Below are positions 57,027-64,000 of a stretch of DNA of 64,000 bases, one piece after another. The position numbers and the translations under genes are program-made. The notes under the pieces are model-generated. The model ran no database searches, was not told where the DNA came from, and saw only the letters and a list, made by a program, of their open reading frames with translations. Within the stretch, counting starts at the first letter, position 1. Each line of letters starts with the position of its first letter. Source of the stretch: Hymenobacter lucidus (GTDB lineage Bacteria > Bacteroidota > Bacteroidia > Cytophagales > Hymenobacteraceae); contig NZ_JAJADR010000005.1 in the NCBI RefSeq assembly GCF_020447265.1, positions 310,001 through 374,000 of the forward strand. Direction: 5' to 3'.

Positions 57027-57034
57027 TACCTTTG
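57027..57034 (+). promoter_or_regulatory. Candidate -7 box TACCTTTG of pruA
   Basis: Exact TAnnTTTG, 44 bp before the pruA start. No clear -33 TTTG at standard spacing. Confidence 0.45.
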
Positions 57035-57078
57035 CGCGGCACCCTCCCAAAACGAAAACCCAAATCCAGCACCTTACT

Positions 57079-58743
57079 ATGGCTAACGGCTTTTTCAACG
57101 TCCCGACCCCGATCAATGAGCCCGTGAAGGGCTACGCGCCCAACTCGCCCGAGCGGGTAGAGCTGCTCAAGACCCTCAAAGAGCTCAAGCAGCAGCAGCG
57201 CGACATCCCGATGCACATCGGCGGAGAGGAAGTACGCACCGGTAAAACCCAGAATATCACCCCACCCCACGACCACCAGCACGTGCTGGGCCAGTTCCAC
57301 GAAGGCGACGCCTCGCACGTGCAGCAGGCCATTGATGCCGCCCTGGCCGCCCGCCCGCTGTGGGCCGAAATGCCCTGGGAGCACCGCGCCGCCATTTTCC
57401 TGAAAGCCGCCGACCTGCTGGCCGGCCCCTACCGGGCGCGCATCAACGCGGCTACTATGTTGGCCCAAAGCAAGAATGCCTTCCAGGCCGAAATCGACGC
57501 GGCCTGCGAGCTGATTGACTTTTTCCGGTTCAACGTGCACTTCATGCAGCAGATCTACCAGCAGCAGCCCGAGAGCCTGCCCGGTATGTGGAACCGCCTG
57601 GAGCACCGTCCGCTGGAAGGCTTCGTGTTTGCCCTCACGCCCTTCAACTTCACTTCCATTGCCGCCAACCTGCCCGCCTCGGTGGCCATGATGGGCAACG
57701 TGGTGGTGTGGAAGCCTGCCAATACCCAGATCTACTCGGCCCAGGTGCTGATGGAGCTCTTCAAGGAAGCTGGTGTGCCCGATGGCGTCATCAACCTGGT
57801 GTATGTGGATGGCCCCACCGCCGGCGACGTTATCTTCAAGCACCGCGACTTTGCCGGTATCCACTTCACCGGCTCTACGGGCGTGTTCCAGAACATCTGG
57901 AAGACCATCGGCCAGAACATTGCTTCCTACAAGAGCTACCCGCGCATCGTGGGCGAAACCGGCGGCAAGGACTTTATCCTGGCCCATCCTTCGGCGCACG
58001 CCAAGGCTGTGGCCGTGGGCATGAGCCGGGGCGCGTTTGAGTACCAGGGCCAGAAATGCTCGGCGGCTTCGCGGGTATACCTGCCCTCCAACTTGGCCGA
58101 CGAAATTCTGGGCTACGTGAAGGAAGACCTGGCCTCGTTCAAGATGGGCGACGTGGAAGACTTTTCGAACTTCATTAACGCCGTTATCAGCGAAACCTCG
58201 TTTGATAAGCTGGCCAAGTATATCGATGGCGCCAAGGCCGACCCGAACGCCGAAATCGTGGCTGGCGGCAACTACGACAAGTCGAAAGGCTACTTCGTGG
58301 AGCCCACCGTCATCGTGACCAAGGACCCGAAGTATGTAACCATGTGCGAGGAGCTGTTTGGCCCCGTGCTTACCGTGCACATCTACGACGCCGACAAGTT
58401 TGAGGAGACGCTGGAACTAGTCGACACGACTTCGCCTTACGCCCTCACCGGCGCCATCTTCGCCCAGGACCGCTACGCCATCGACCTGGCCTCGAAGAAG
58501 CTGGTACACGCGGCCGGCAACTTCTACATCAACGACAAGCCCACCGGCGCCGTGGTGGGCCAGCAGCCCTTCGGCGGCGCCCGCGCCTCCGGCACCAACG
58601 ACAAGGCTGGCTCCATGCTGAACCTGCTGCGCTGGGTGTCGCCGCGCGCCATCAAGGAAACCTTCGTGCCGGTTACGGACTATCGCTACCCGTTCCTGGG
58701 CTCGGCCCCGGCCGAAGACCTGAACCGGGACAAGGGGCTGTAG
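57079..58743 (+). CDS. pruA: L-glutamate gamma-semialdehyde dehydrogenase
   Basis: 554 residues, the usual length of Bacteroidota P5C dehydrogenase. Visible are FALTPFNFTSIAANLPASVA (cofactor channel), VVVWKPANTQIYSAQVLMEL, GSTGVFQNIW (NAD-binding), the Glu in IVGETGGKDF, catalytic Cys in EYQGQKCSAASRVYLP (about residue 327), CEELFGPVLTVHIY and FGGARASGTNDKAG. It oxidises glutamate semialdehyde to glutamate in proline breakdown. Monocistronic; no proline dehydrogenase gene is beside it. Confidence 0.95.
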   Translation: MANGFFNVPTPINEPVKGYAPNSPERVELLKTLKELKQQQRDIPMHIGGEEVRTGKTQNITPPHDHQHVLGQFHEGDASHVQQAIDAALAARPLWAEMPWEHRAAIFLKAADLLAGPYRARINAATMLAQSKNAFQAEIDAACELIDFFRFNVHFMQQIYQQQPESLPGMWNRLEHRPLEGFVFALTPFNFTSIAANLPASVAMMGNVVVWKPANTQIYSAQVLMELFKEAGVPDGVINLVYVDGPTAGDVIFKHRDFAGIHFTGSTGVFQNIWKTIGQNIASYKSYPRIVGETGGKDFILAHPSAHAKAVAVGMSRGAFEYQGQKCSAASRVYLPSNLADEILGYVKEDLASFKMGDVEDFSNFINAVISETSFDKLAKYIDGAKADPNAEIVAGGNYDKSKGYFVEPTVIVTKDPKYVTMCEELFGPVLTVHIYDADKFEETLELVDTTSPYALTGAIFAQDRYAIDLASKKLVHAAGNFYINDKPTGAVVGQQPFGGARASGTNDKAGSMLNLLRWVSPRAIKETFVPVTDYRYPFLGSAPAEDLNRDKGL

Positions 58744-58763
58744 GCCGCTTGGTTTTGAGAATT

Positions 58764-58799
58764 AAAAAGGCCGCTCCGGAATTTCGGAGCGGCCTTTTG
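58764..58799 (+). terminator. Rho-independent terminator of pruA
   Basis: Stem AAAAGGCCGCTCCG with a 6-nt loop and TTTT end, 21 bp after the stop. Confidence 0.9.
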
Positions 58800-58987
58800 C
58801 TTGATCATATGTTGCGTAATAAAGTAGCTGTTTCGCACCCAAAACACTTGTGAGGCAGCCCTAAATCCTTTTCTGAAGCTAGTCGCGTCTCACTGGGGCA
58901 GCTTAAAGTGCAGCTGGGGGCGGAACCATATGGTCAAAACTTAATTTGTCCAAATAGATACCATTCCGACCCCCACCCACCGTAACC

Positions 58988-59018
58988 TTTGTTCCCAAGC
59001 CTTCAAGCGCTACCTTTG
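58988..59018 (+). promoter_or_regulatory. Promoter of the nuo operon (TTTG-N19-TACCTTTG)
   Basis: -33 TTTG at 58988-58991, a 19-bp spacer, and -7 TACCTTTG at 59011-59018, a full match to the Bacteroidota housekeeping promoter, 43 bp before nuoA. Confidence 0.75.
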
Positions 59019-59061
59019 CCCTCCAACGCCCATTTCAAAGGGCCTTTAACTGCTGAATCGT

Positions 59062-59457
59062 ATGCTTCTCGCCGTCACGACTAATTACCAGCCGGTTGAT
59101 TTTCTGCCTATTGTGGTGCAATTCGGCCTAGCCATTGCCTTCGTCGCCTTCGCCATGATTGTATCCCACCTCGTGGGTCCCAAGCGCCAGAGCAAGGTGA
59201 AAGACTCCTCGTTTGAGTGCGGTATCGAATCGGTGGGCAACGCCCGCACCCCGATTTCGATTAAATACTTCCTCACGGCTATCCTCTTCGTGCTCTTCGA
59301 CGTGGAGGTAATCTTTATGTATCCCTGGGCCGTGAACTTCCGCACCCTGGGCATGGAAGGCTTCATTCAGATGATTGTATTCCTGACGCTGCTGATGGCG
59401 GGCTTTGCCTACGTCATCAAAAAGGGCATTCTGAAGTGGACCGGCACGCACGCCTAA
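59062..59457 (+). CDS. nuoA: NADH-quinone oxidoreductase subunit A
   Basis: 131 residues with three membrane helices (FGLAIAFVAFAMIVSHLV, ISIKYFLTAILFVLFDVEVIF, FIQMIVFLTLLMAGFAYVI) and the family motif SSFECGIESVGNAR followed by DVEVIFMYPW. A membrane-arm subunit of proton-pumping complex I at the hinge to the peripheral arm. First gene of the operon. Confidence 0.95.
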   Translation: MLLAVTTNYQPVDFLPIVVQFGLAIAFVAFAMIVSHLVGPKRQSKVKDSSFECGIESVGNARTPISIKYFLTAILFVLFDVEVIFMYPWAVNFRTLGMEGFIQMIVFLTLLMAGFAYVIKKGILKWTGTHA

Positions 59458-59535
59458 GTCCAACTCATCCAAACTTTTGCCGGCGCGCTGGTGTTCGGAT
59501 AAGGGGATAATAACCCCTCCAAACTGACAAATCTC

Positions 59536-60093
59536 ATGAGCGATATTCGTGTTCCTGAAATAAAGATGGTGGACGCGCCCGACGGCGTGGAAGGCGCGGG
59601 CTTTTTTGCTACGTCCCTGGAGTCGGTAGTAGGTATGGCCCGGGCCAACTCCCTGTGGCCGTTGCCCTTCGCCACTTCCTGCTGCGGCATCGAGTTCATG
59701 GCTACCATGGGCTCCCACTACGACATCTCCCGCTTCGGCTCGGAGCGCCCCTCCTTCTCGCCCCGGCAGGCCGACCTGCTGATGGTGATGGGTACCATTG
59801 CCAAGAAAATGGCGCCCATCGTGAAGCAGGTGTACGAGCAGATGGCCGAGCCCCGCTGGGTGCTGGCCATGGGTGCCTGCGCCTGCTCGGGTGGCATCTT
59901 CGACTCCTACTCCGTGCTCCAGGGCATCGACCGGATCATCCCCGTCGATGTGTACGTGCCCGGCTGCCCGCCCCGCCCCGAGCAGGTGCTCGACGGCCTG
60001 ATGCGCGTCCAGGATTTGGCCCGCACCGAATCGATTCGCCGTCGCAACGCGCCCGAGTACCAGGCGCTGCTGGCTTCTTACAACATCAAGTAA
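59536..60093 (+). CDS. nuoB: NADH-quinone oxidoreductase subunit B
   Basis: 185 residues. The N2 4Fe-4S ligands are visible: adjacent Cys-Cys in ATSCCGIEFMATMG, Cys in GACACSGG, and Cys in VPGCPPRPEQVLDG. SRFGSERPSFSPRQADLL precedes them. This subunit passes electrons to quinone. 78 bp after nuoA; a hairpin follows before nuoC. Confidence 0.96.
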   Translation: MSDIRVPEIKMVDAPDGVEGAGFFATSLESVVGMARANSLWPLPFATSCCGIEFMATMGSHYDISRFGSERPSFSPRQADLLMVMGTIAKKMAPIVKQVYEQMAEPRWVLAMGACACSGGIFDSYSVLQGIDRIIPVDVYVPGCPPRPEQVLDGLMRVQDLARTESIRRRNAPEYQALLASYNIK

Positions 60094-60100
60094 ATTGACG

Positions 60101-60133
60101 CTGGCCCTTTCGGTACTCTGCCGAAAGGGCCAG
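60101..60133 (+). terminator. Intra-operon hairpin between nuoB and nuoC
   Basis: Perfect 13-bp stem CTGGCCCTTTCGG with a 7-nt loop, followed by TTTCTG, in the 69-bp gap. A partial terminator or mRNA processing site. Confidence 0.6.
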
Positions 60134-60162
60134 TTTCTGCCTCTTAGCTTCTCGCAATAGGA

Positions 60163-60732
60163 ATGGCTGAAAATACCCAAGAATCCGCGGCAGCACCTCA
60201 GGAAGCTGCGGCCCCGCTGGACCCGCAAGCAGTGAAGAATGCCCAGTTGCTGGCGCTACTGCACCGCCTGTTCGGCGCCGACGCGTTTACCGATGTGCAC
60301 GAGCCCTACGGTTTGCTGACGGTGACGACCACCCGGGAGCGGATTCACGAAATCATTGCCGGCCTGCAGCAGGACCAGGAGCTGCAGCTTCACTTCCTGA
60401 CCACGATGTGCGGCATTCACTACCCCGAAAACGAGGGCAAGGAGCTGGGCATGATTTACCACGTGCACAGCCTGGTAAACAACCTGCGTCTGCGCATCAA
60501 GATTTTCTTCCCCATTGCCGACCCCGTCGTGCCTACGCTCACCGACCTCTACGCCACGGCCAACTGGATGGAGCGCGAGGCCTACGACTTCTACGGCATT
60601 ATCTTCACGGGCCACCCCAACCTGATCCGCATTCTGAATGTGGAGGATATGGACTACCACCCCATGCGTAAGGAATACGCGCTGGAAGACGGTACCCGCG
60701 AAGACAAAACAGACCTTTTCTTCGGCCGCTAG
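60163..60732 (+). CDS. nuoC: NADH-quinone oxidoreductase subunit C
   Basis: 189 residues, separate from NuoD. After an Ala/Pro-rich N-terminus come LTTMCGIHYPENEGKELGMI, YHVHSLVNNLRLRIKIFF, PVVPTLTDLYATANWMEREA, YDFYGIIFTGHPNLIRIL and DYHPMRKEYALED, the family's 30-kDa signature. Part of the peripheral arm. Confidence 0.95.
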   Translation: MAENTQESAAAPQEAAAPLDPQAVKNAQLLALLHRLFGADAFTDVHEPYGLLTVTTTRERIHEIIAGLQQDQELQLHFLTTMCGIHYPENEGKELGMIYHVHSLVNNLRLRIKIFFPIADPVVPTLTDLYATANWMEREAYDFYGIIFTGHPNLIRILNVEDMDYHPMRKEYALEDGTREDKTDLFFGR

Positions 60733-60750
60733 GCCCCTGATTTATACATC

Positions 60751-62016
60751 ATGGCAGTAAACGACACGCTGGAAGGTACCCACAAGATCATCCAGGAAGC
60801 CAAGGAACAGCAGCAGAACAGCGGCCTCGTTCCCACGCTCAACGACTTCAGCCAGGAGCTGACGACCCTGAACCTGGGTCCGACGCACCCGGCCACGCAC
60901 GGCATTTTCCAGAACATCCTGCAAATGGATGGGGAGCGGATTATTTCGGGTGTCCCGACTATTGGCTACATCCACCGGGCCTTTGAGAAGATTGCCGAAC
61001 GCCGGCCCTTCTACCAAATCACGCCCCTCACCGACCGGATGAACTACTGTTCCAGTCCCATCAACAACATGGGCTGGCACATGACGGTAGAGAAGCTGCT
61101 CGGCGTGACGGTGCCCAAGCGCGCCCAGTACATGCGCGTTATTGCCATGGAGCTGGCCCGCATCACCGACCACTTGATCTGCAACTCCATCCTGGGCGTG
61201 GACACCGGAGCCTTTACCGGCTTCCTGTACGTGTTCCAGGAGCGGGAGAAAGTGTACGAGATTTACGAGGAAATCTGCGGGGCCCGCCTCACCACTAATA
61301 TGGGCCGTGTGGGCGGCATGGAGCGCGACTTTTCGGATGTCGCCATTCAGAAGCTGCGCGACTGGCTCAAGACCTTCCCCGCGGTGATGAAGGAGTTTGA
61401 GTCCATGTTCAACCGCAACCGCATCTTCATGGACCGCGTGGTGAACGTGGGCCCGATTACGGCGGAAAAGGCGCTGAACTACGGCTTCACCGGCCCCAAC
61501 CTACGCGCCGCCGGCGTTGATTACGACGTGCGGGCCATGAACCCCTACTCTTCTTACGAGGATTTCGACTTTGAAATTCCCGTGGGCACCAAGGGCGACA
61601 CCTACGACCGGTTCATGGTGCGCAACGAGGAAATCTGGCAGAGCCTGCGCATTATCAACCAAGCCCTGGAAAACCTGCCCGAAGGTCCTTTCCATGCCGA
61701 TGCCCCGCACTACTACCTGCCTCCCAAGCAGGCCGTGTACAAGAACATGGAGGCCCTGATCTACCACTTCAAAATCATCATGGGTGAGATTGAAGCACCG
61801 GTGGGCGAGGTATACCACTCCGTGGAAGGCGGCAACGGCGAGCTGGGCTTCTACCTGATTTCCGACGGGGGCCGTACGCCCTACCGCCTGCATTTCCGCC
61901 GCCCCTGCTTCATTTACTACCAGGCCTACCCCGAAATGGTGGTGGGCAGCAGCCTCTCCGACGCCATCGTGACCTTGTCGTCGATGAACGTAATTGCCGG
62001 CGAGTTGGACGCGTAG
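60751..62016 (+). CDS. nuoD: NADH-quinone oxidoreductase subunit D
   Basis: 421 residues. LGPTHPATHGIFQNILQMDG, IGYIHRAFEKIAE, YCSSPINNMGWHM, and the quinone-site region near the end (VGSSLSDAIVTLSSMNVIAG) identify the 49-kDa subunit. It builds the quinone pocket with NuoB. 18 bp after nuoC. Confidence 0.96.
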   Translation: MAVNDTLEGTHKIIQEAKEQQQNSGLVPTLNDFSQELTTLNLGPTHPATHGIFQNILQMDGERIISGVPTIGYIHRAFEKIAERRPFYQITPLTDRMNYCSSPINNMGWHMTVEKLLGVTVPKRAQYMRVIAMELARITDHLICNSILGVDTGAFTGFLYVFQEREKVYEIYEEICGARLTTNMGRVGGMERDFSDVAIQKLRDWLKTFPAVMKEFESMFNRNRIFMDRVVNVGPITAEKALNYGFTGPNLRAAGVDYDVRAMNPYSSYEDFDFEIPVGTKGDTYDRFMVRNEEIWQSLRIINQALENLPEGPFHADAPHYYLPPKQAVYKNMEALIYHFKIIMGEIEAPVGEVYHSVEGGNGELGFYLISDGGRTPYRLHFRRPCFIYYQAYPEMVVGSSLSDAIVTLSSMNVIAGELDA

Positions 62017-62037
62017 TTTTTTGCTGAATTTGACTTT

Positions 62038-62613
62038 ATGGAATCGACAACCGCGCCCGTGAAACCCCAGTTTTCGGAAGCTGCCAAGGCTGAAATAGAC
62101 CGTATCTGCAAGCAATACCCGGAGGAGCGCCGCAAGTCGGCCATGCTGCCGGTGCTGCACATTGCCCAGGCCGAATTTGGCGGCTGGGTAGCCCCGGAGG
62201 TGCAGGACTTGGTGGCCGAGGTATTGGGCGTGAAACCCATCGAGGTGTACGAGGTTTCGACCTTTTACACCATGTTCAACCTCAAGCCGGTAGGCAAGCA
62301 CGTGCTGGAAATCTGCCGCACGGGCCCTTGCCAGCTGCGCGGCTCCGACGAGCTGACCTTGGAGCTGGAGCGTATCACCGGCGCCAAAGTCGGGGAAGGA
62401 CCTTCGGCCGACGGCCTGTTTACCTTGAAAGAGGTGGAGTGCCTGGCCGCCTGCGGCTTTGCCCCGGTGGTGCAGGTGCGCGAGAAATACTACGAGCAAC
62501 TGGACACCGAAGCTTCGGTGAATGCCATGCTCAGCGAGCTGCGCAACATGGTGCACCGCCCGGCGCTTCCCTGGGAAGAAAAAGGCCTACCCAACGCCGT
62601 AGCCAACAATTAA
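62038..62613 (+). CDS. nuoE: NADH-quinone oxidoreductase subunit E
   Basis: 191 residues. The thioredoxin-like 2Fe-2S domain has CRTGPCQLRG and CLAACGFAPVVQV, giving the four ligands; the N-terminal helical part has YEVSTFYTMFNLKPVGKHV. It sits beside NuoF at the NADH end. 21 bp after nuoD. Confidence 0.96.
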   Translation: MESTTAPVKPQFSEAAKAEIDRICKQYPEERRKSAMLPVLHIAQAEFGGWVAPEVQDLVAEVLGVKPIEVYEVSTFYTMFNLKPVGKHVLEICRTGPCQLRGSDELTLELERITGAKVGEGPSADGLFTLKEVECLAACGFAPVVQVREKYYEQLDTEASVNAMLSELRNMVHRPALPWEEKGLPNAVANN

Positions 62614-62640
62614 CCTCTTTCAGCTTACCGCTCAGACACT

Positions 62641-63981
62641 ATGGGACGCAAACTGCTGACCGAACATATCAATGTTGAAGGCATCGATACCTTTGAGGTA
62701 TACCGCAAGCACGGCGGCTACCGCTCGGTGGAGAAGGCCCTCAAAACCATGACCCCCGACGAGGTGGTGGAAGAGGTGAAGAAGTCGGGCCTGCGCGGCC
62801 GTGGCGGCGCCGGTTTCCCTACGGGCCTGAAGTGGAGCTTTCTGGCCAAGCCCGAAGGCGTGCCGCGCTACCTCGTCTGCAACGCCGACGAATCGGAGCC
62901 GGGCACCTTCAAGGACCGGCAGTTGATGTCGAAACTGCCCCACCTGCTCATCGAGGGCATGATTACGAGCTCCTACGCCCTGGGCGCGAATACCTCGTAC
63001 ATCTACATCCGCGGCGAGTTGTTGTACGTGCTGCGTATCCTGGAAAAGGCCATTGCCGAAGCCTACGCGGCCGGGTTCCTGGGCAAGAATATCCTGGGCT
63101 CGGGCTACGACCTGGATTTGTACGTGCACCCCGGTGGGGGCGCCTACATCTGCGGGGAGGAAACGGCATTGCTCGAGTCTCTAGAGGGCAAGCGGGGCAA
63201 CCCGCGCAACAAGCCCCCATTCCCCGCCGTGCAGGGTCTCTACGCCCGCCCCACGGTAGTGAACAACGTCGAATCCATTGCCGCCGTGCCGGTGATTGTG
63301 AATGACGGCGGCGACGAGTACGCCAAGATTGGCGTGGGCAAGAGCACCGGCACCAAGCTGATTTCGGCCTGTGGCCACCTCAACAAGCCCGGCATCTACG
63401 AAATTGAGCTGGGCGTGCCGGTCGAGGAATTCATCTACTCCGACGAGTACTGCGGCGGCATCTGGAAAGGCCGCGACCTGAAGGCCGTCGTAGCTGGCGG
63501 TTCGTCGGTGCCGATTCTACCCAAGGAGCTGATTCTGAAAACGGCGGCCGGTGAAAACCGCCTGATGACTTATGAGTCGCTGTCGGACGGCGGGTTCGTG
63601 ACGGGCACCATGCTGGGTTCGGGAGGCTTCATTGCCATGGACGAAACTACCTGCATCGTGCGCAACACTTGGAACTTCAGCCGCTTCTACCACCACGAGT
63701 CGTGCGGGCAATGCTCGCCCTGCCGCGAGGGGACGGGTTGGCTCGAAAAAATCCTGCACCGCTTGGAGCATGGCCACGGCAATGAGCGCGACATCGACGT
63801 GCTGGCCAGCGTGGCCAAGCAAATCGAAGGCAACACGATTTGCCCACTGGGTGAAGCGGCTGCCTGGCCGGTTTCAGCCGCCATTCGCCACTTCCGCGAC
63901 GAATTTGAGTGGCACATCCGCCACCCCCAGGAAGCTACCCGCCCCGGCGCGGTGTATCCCGGCAAAGCGGTACTGGCTTAA
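62641..63981 (+). CDS. nuoF: NADH-quinone oxidoreductase subunit F
   Basis: 446 residues, complete (stop at 63979-63981). NADH-binding GLRGRGGAGFPTGLKW, FMN-binding CNADESEPGTFKDR and HPGGGAYICGEETALLESLE, and the N3 cluster ligands in ESCGQCSPCREGTGW plus Cys in NTICPLGEAAAWPV. It oxidises NADH. 27 bp after nuoE; the operon must continue past the right edge. Confidence 0.97.
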   Translation: MGRKLLTEHINVEGIDTFEVYRKHGGYRSVEKALKTMTPDEVVEEVKKSGLRGRGGAGFPTGLKWSFLAKPEGVPRYLVCNADESEPGTFKDRQLMSKLPHLLIEGMITSSYALGANTSYIYIRGELLYVLRILEKAIAEAYAAGFLGKNILGSGYDLDLYVHPGGGAYICGEETALLESLEGKRGNPRNKPPFPAVQGLYARPTVVNNVESIAAVPVIVNDGGDEYAKIGVGKSTGTKLISACGHLNKPGIYEIELGVPVEEFIYSDEYCGGIWKGRDLKAVVAGGSSVPILPKELILKTAAGENRLMTYESLSDGGFVTGTMLGSGGFIAMDETTCIVRNTWNFSRFYHHESCGQCSPCREGTGWLEKILHRLEHGHGNERDIDVLASVAKQIEGNTICPLGEAAAWPVSAAIRHFRDEFEWHIRHPQEATRPGAVYPGKAVLA

Positions 63982-64000
63982 TTTGTACTAACTGACTTTC

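Noticed and set aside
1..64000. tRNA, rRNA, integrase or transposase genes
   Set aside because: Looked for conserved tRNA arms, rRNA sequence and DDE or tyrosine recombinase motifs; none convincing in this window.

Overview
The window looks like a GC-rich Bacteroidota chromosome, most likely a Hymenobacter-like member of the Cytophagales. Four exported proteins end in type IX secretion (T9SS) sorting domains. Promoters follow the Bacteroidota -7 pattern TAnnTTTG, lipoproteins are frequent, and codon use is rich in G/C third positions. This is inferred from family content and promoter grammar; no database comparison was possible.

Layout. 1-12.8 kb: mostly envelope and housekeeping genes (a lipoprotein cut by the left edge, a short-chain dehydrogenase, two large T9SS cargo proteins, a Crp-type regulator with an AhpD-like gene, a Vgb-like propeller, a GAF protein, and a 21-bp repeat array in front of an unknown gene). 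12.9-14.25 kb: an AT-rich island holding a three-helix membrane protein followed by four very short tandem genes that share the motif G-x-x-L-P-x-[ILM]-V-[IMV]-x(1,2)-P. I know of no described system with this make-up. 14.25-33 kb: clpB, several exported or lipoproteins, a very large repetitive T9SS adhesin-like protein, HupE/UreJ-like, an M1-type metallopeptidase, YIP1-like, a DHCW cupin, a PH-domain protein, an NDH-2-like dehydrogenase, ArsR, a 2Fe-2S ferredoxin-like protein and a YjjG-like nucleotidase.

33.1-53.4 kb is a large class I lanthipeptide locus. It has eleven precursor genes in two families (three on the minus strand without a Gly-Gly site, eight on the plus strand with a Gly-Gly leader and a TCxxCT core), two full-length LanB dehydratases, two LanC-like proteins (one without its zinc ligands), a C39-peptidase ABC exporter, a 165-residue HlyD-like protein, an outer-membrane beta-barrel protein, and a histidine kinase/LytTR regulator pair. 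Four promoters in the locus carry the same element: a LytTR-type direct repeat with 21 bp between half-sites, the proximal half-site starting exactly 38 bp upstream of a TAnnTTTG -7 box. The likely circuit is that the LytS/LytTR pair switches on the precursor operons, the LanB2-exporter operon and the outer-membrane receptor operon together; LanB and LanC then modify the peptides and the C39 exporter removes Gly-Gly leaders during export.

53.5-64 kb: a dNMP-kinase-like gene, a DUF3592-like membrane protein, a T9SS-exported protein resembling zinc phospholipase C, pruA, and the start of the respiratory complex I operon (nuoA-nuoF) running off the right edge. Intergenic spaces are rich in hairpins: strong terminators, a 50-bp loop-free perfect palindrome, and several members of a dispersed inverted-repeat family starting GTCATTnCGAG or GTCATCCTGAG.
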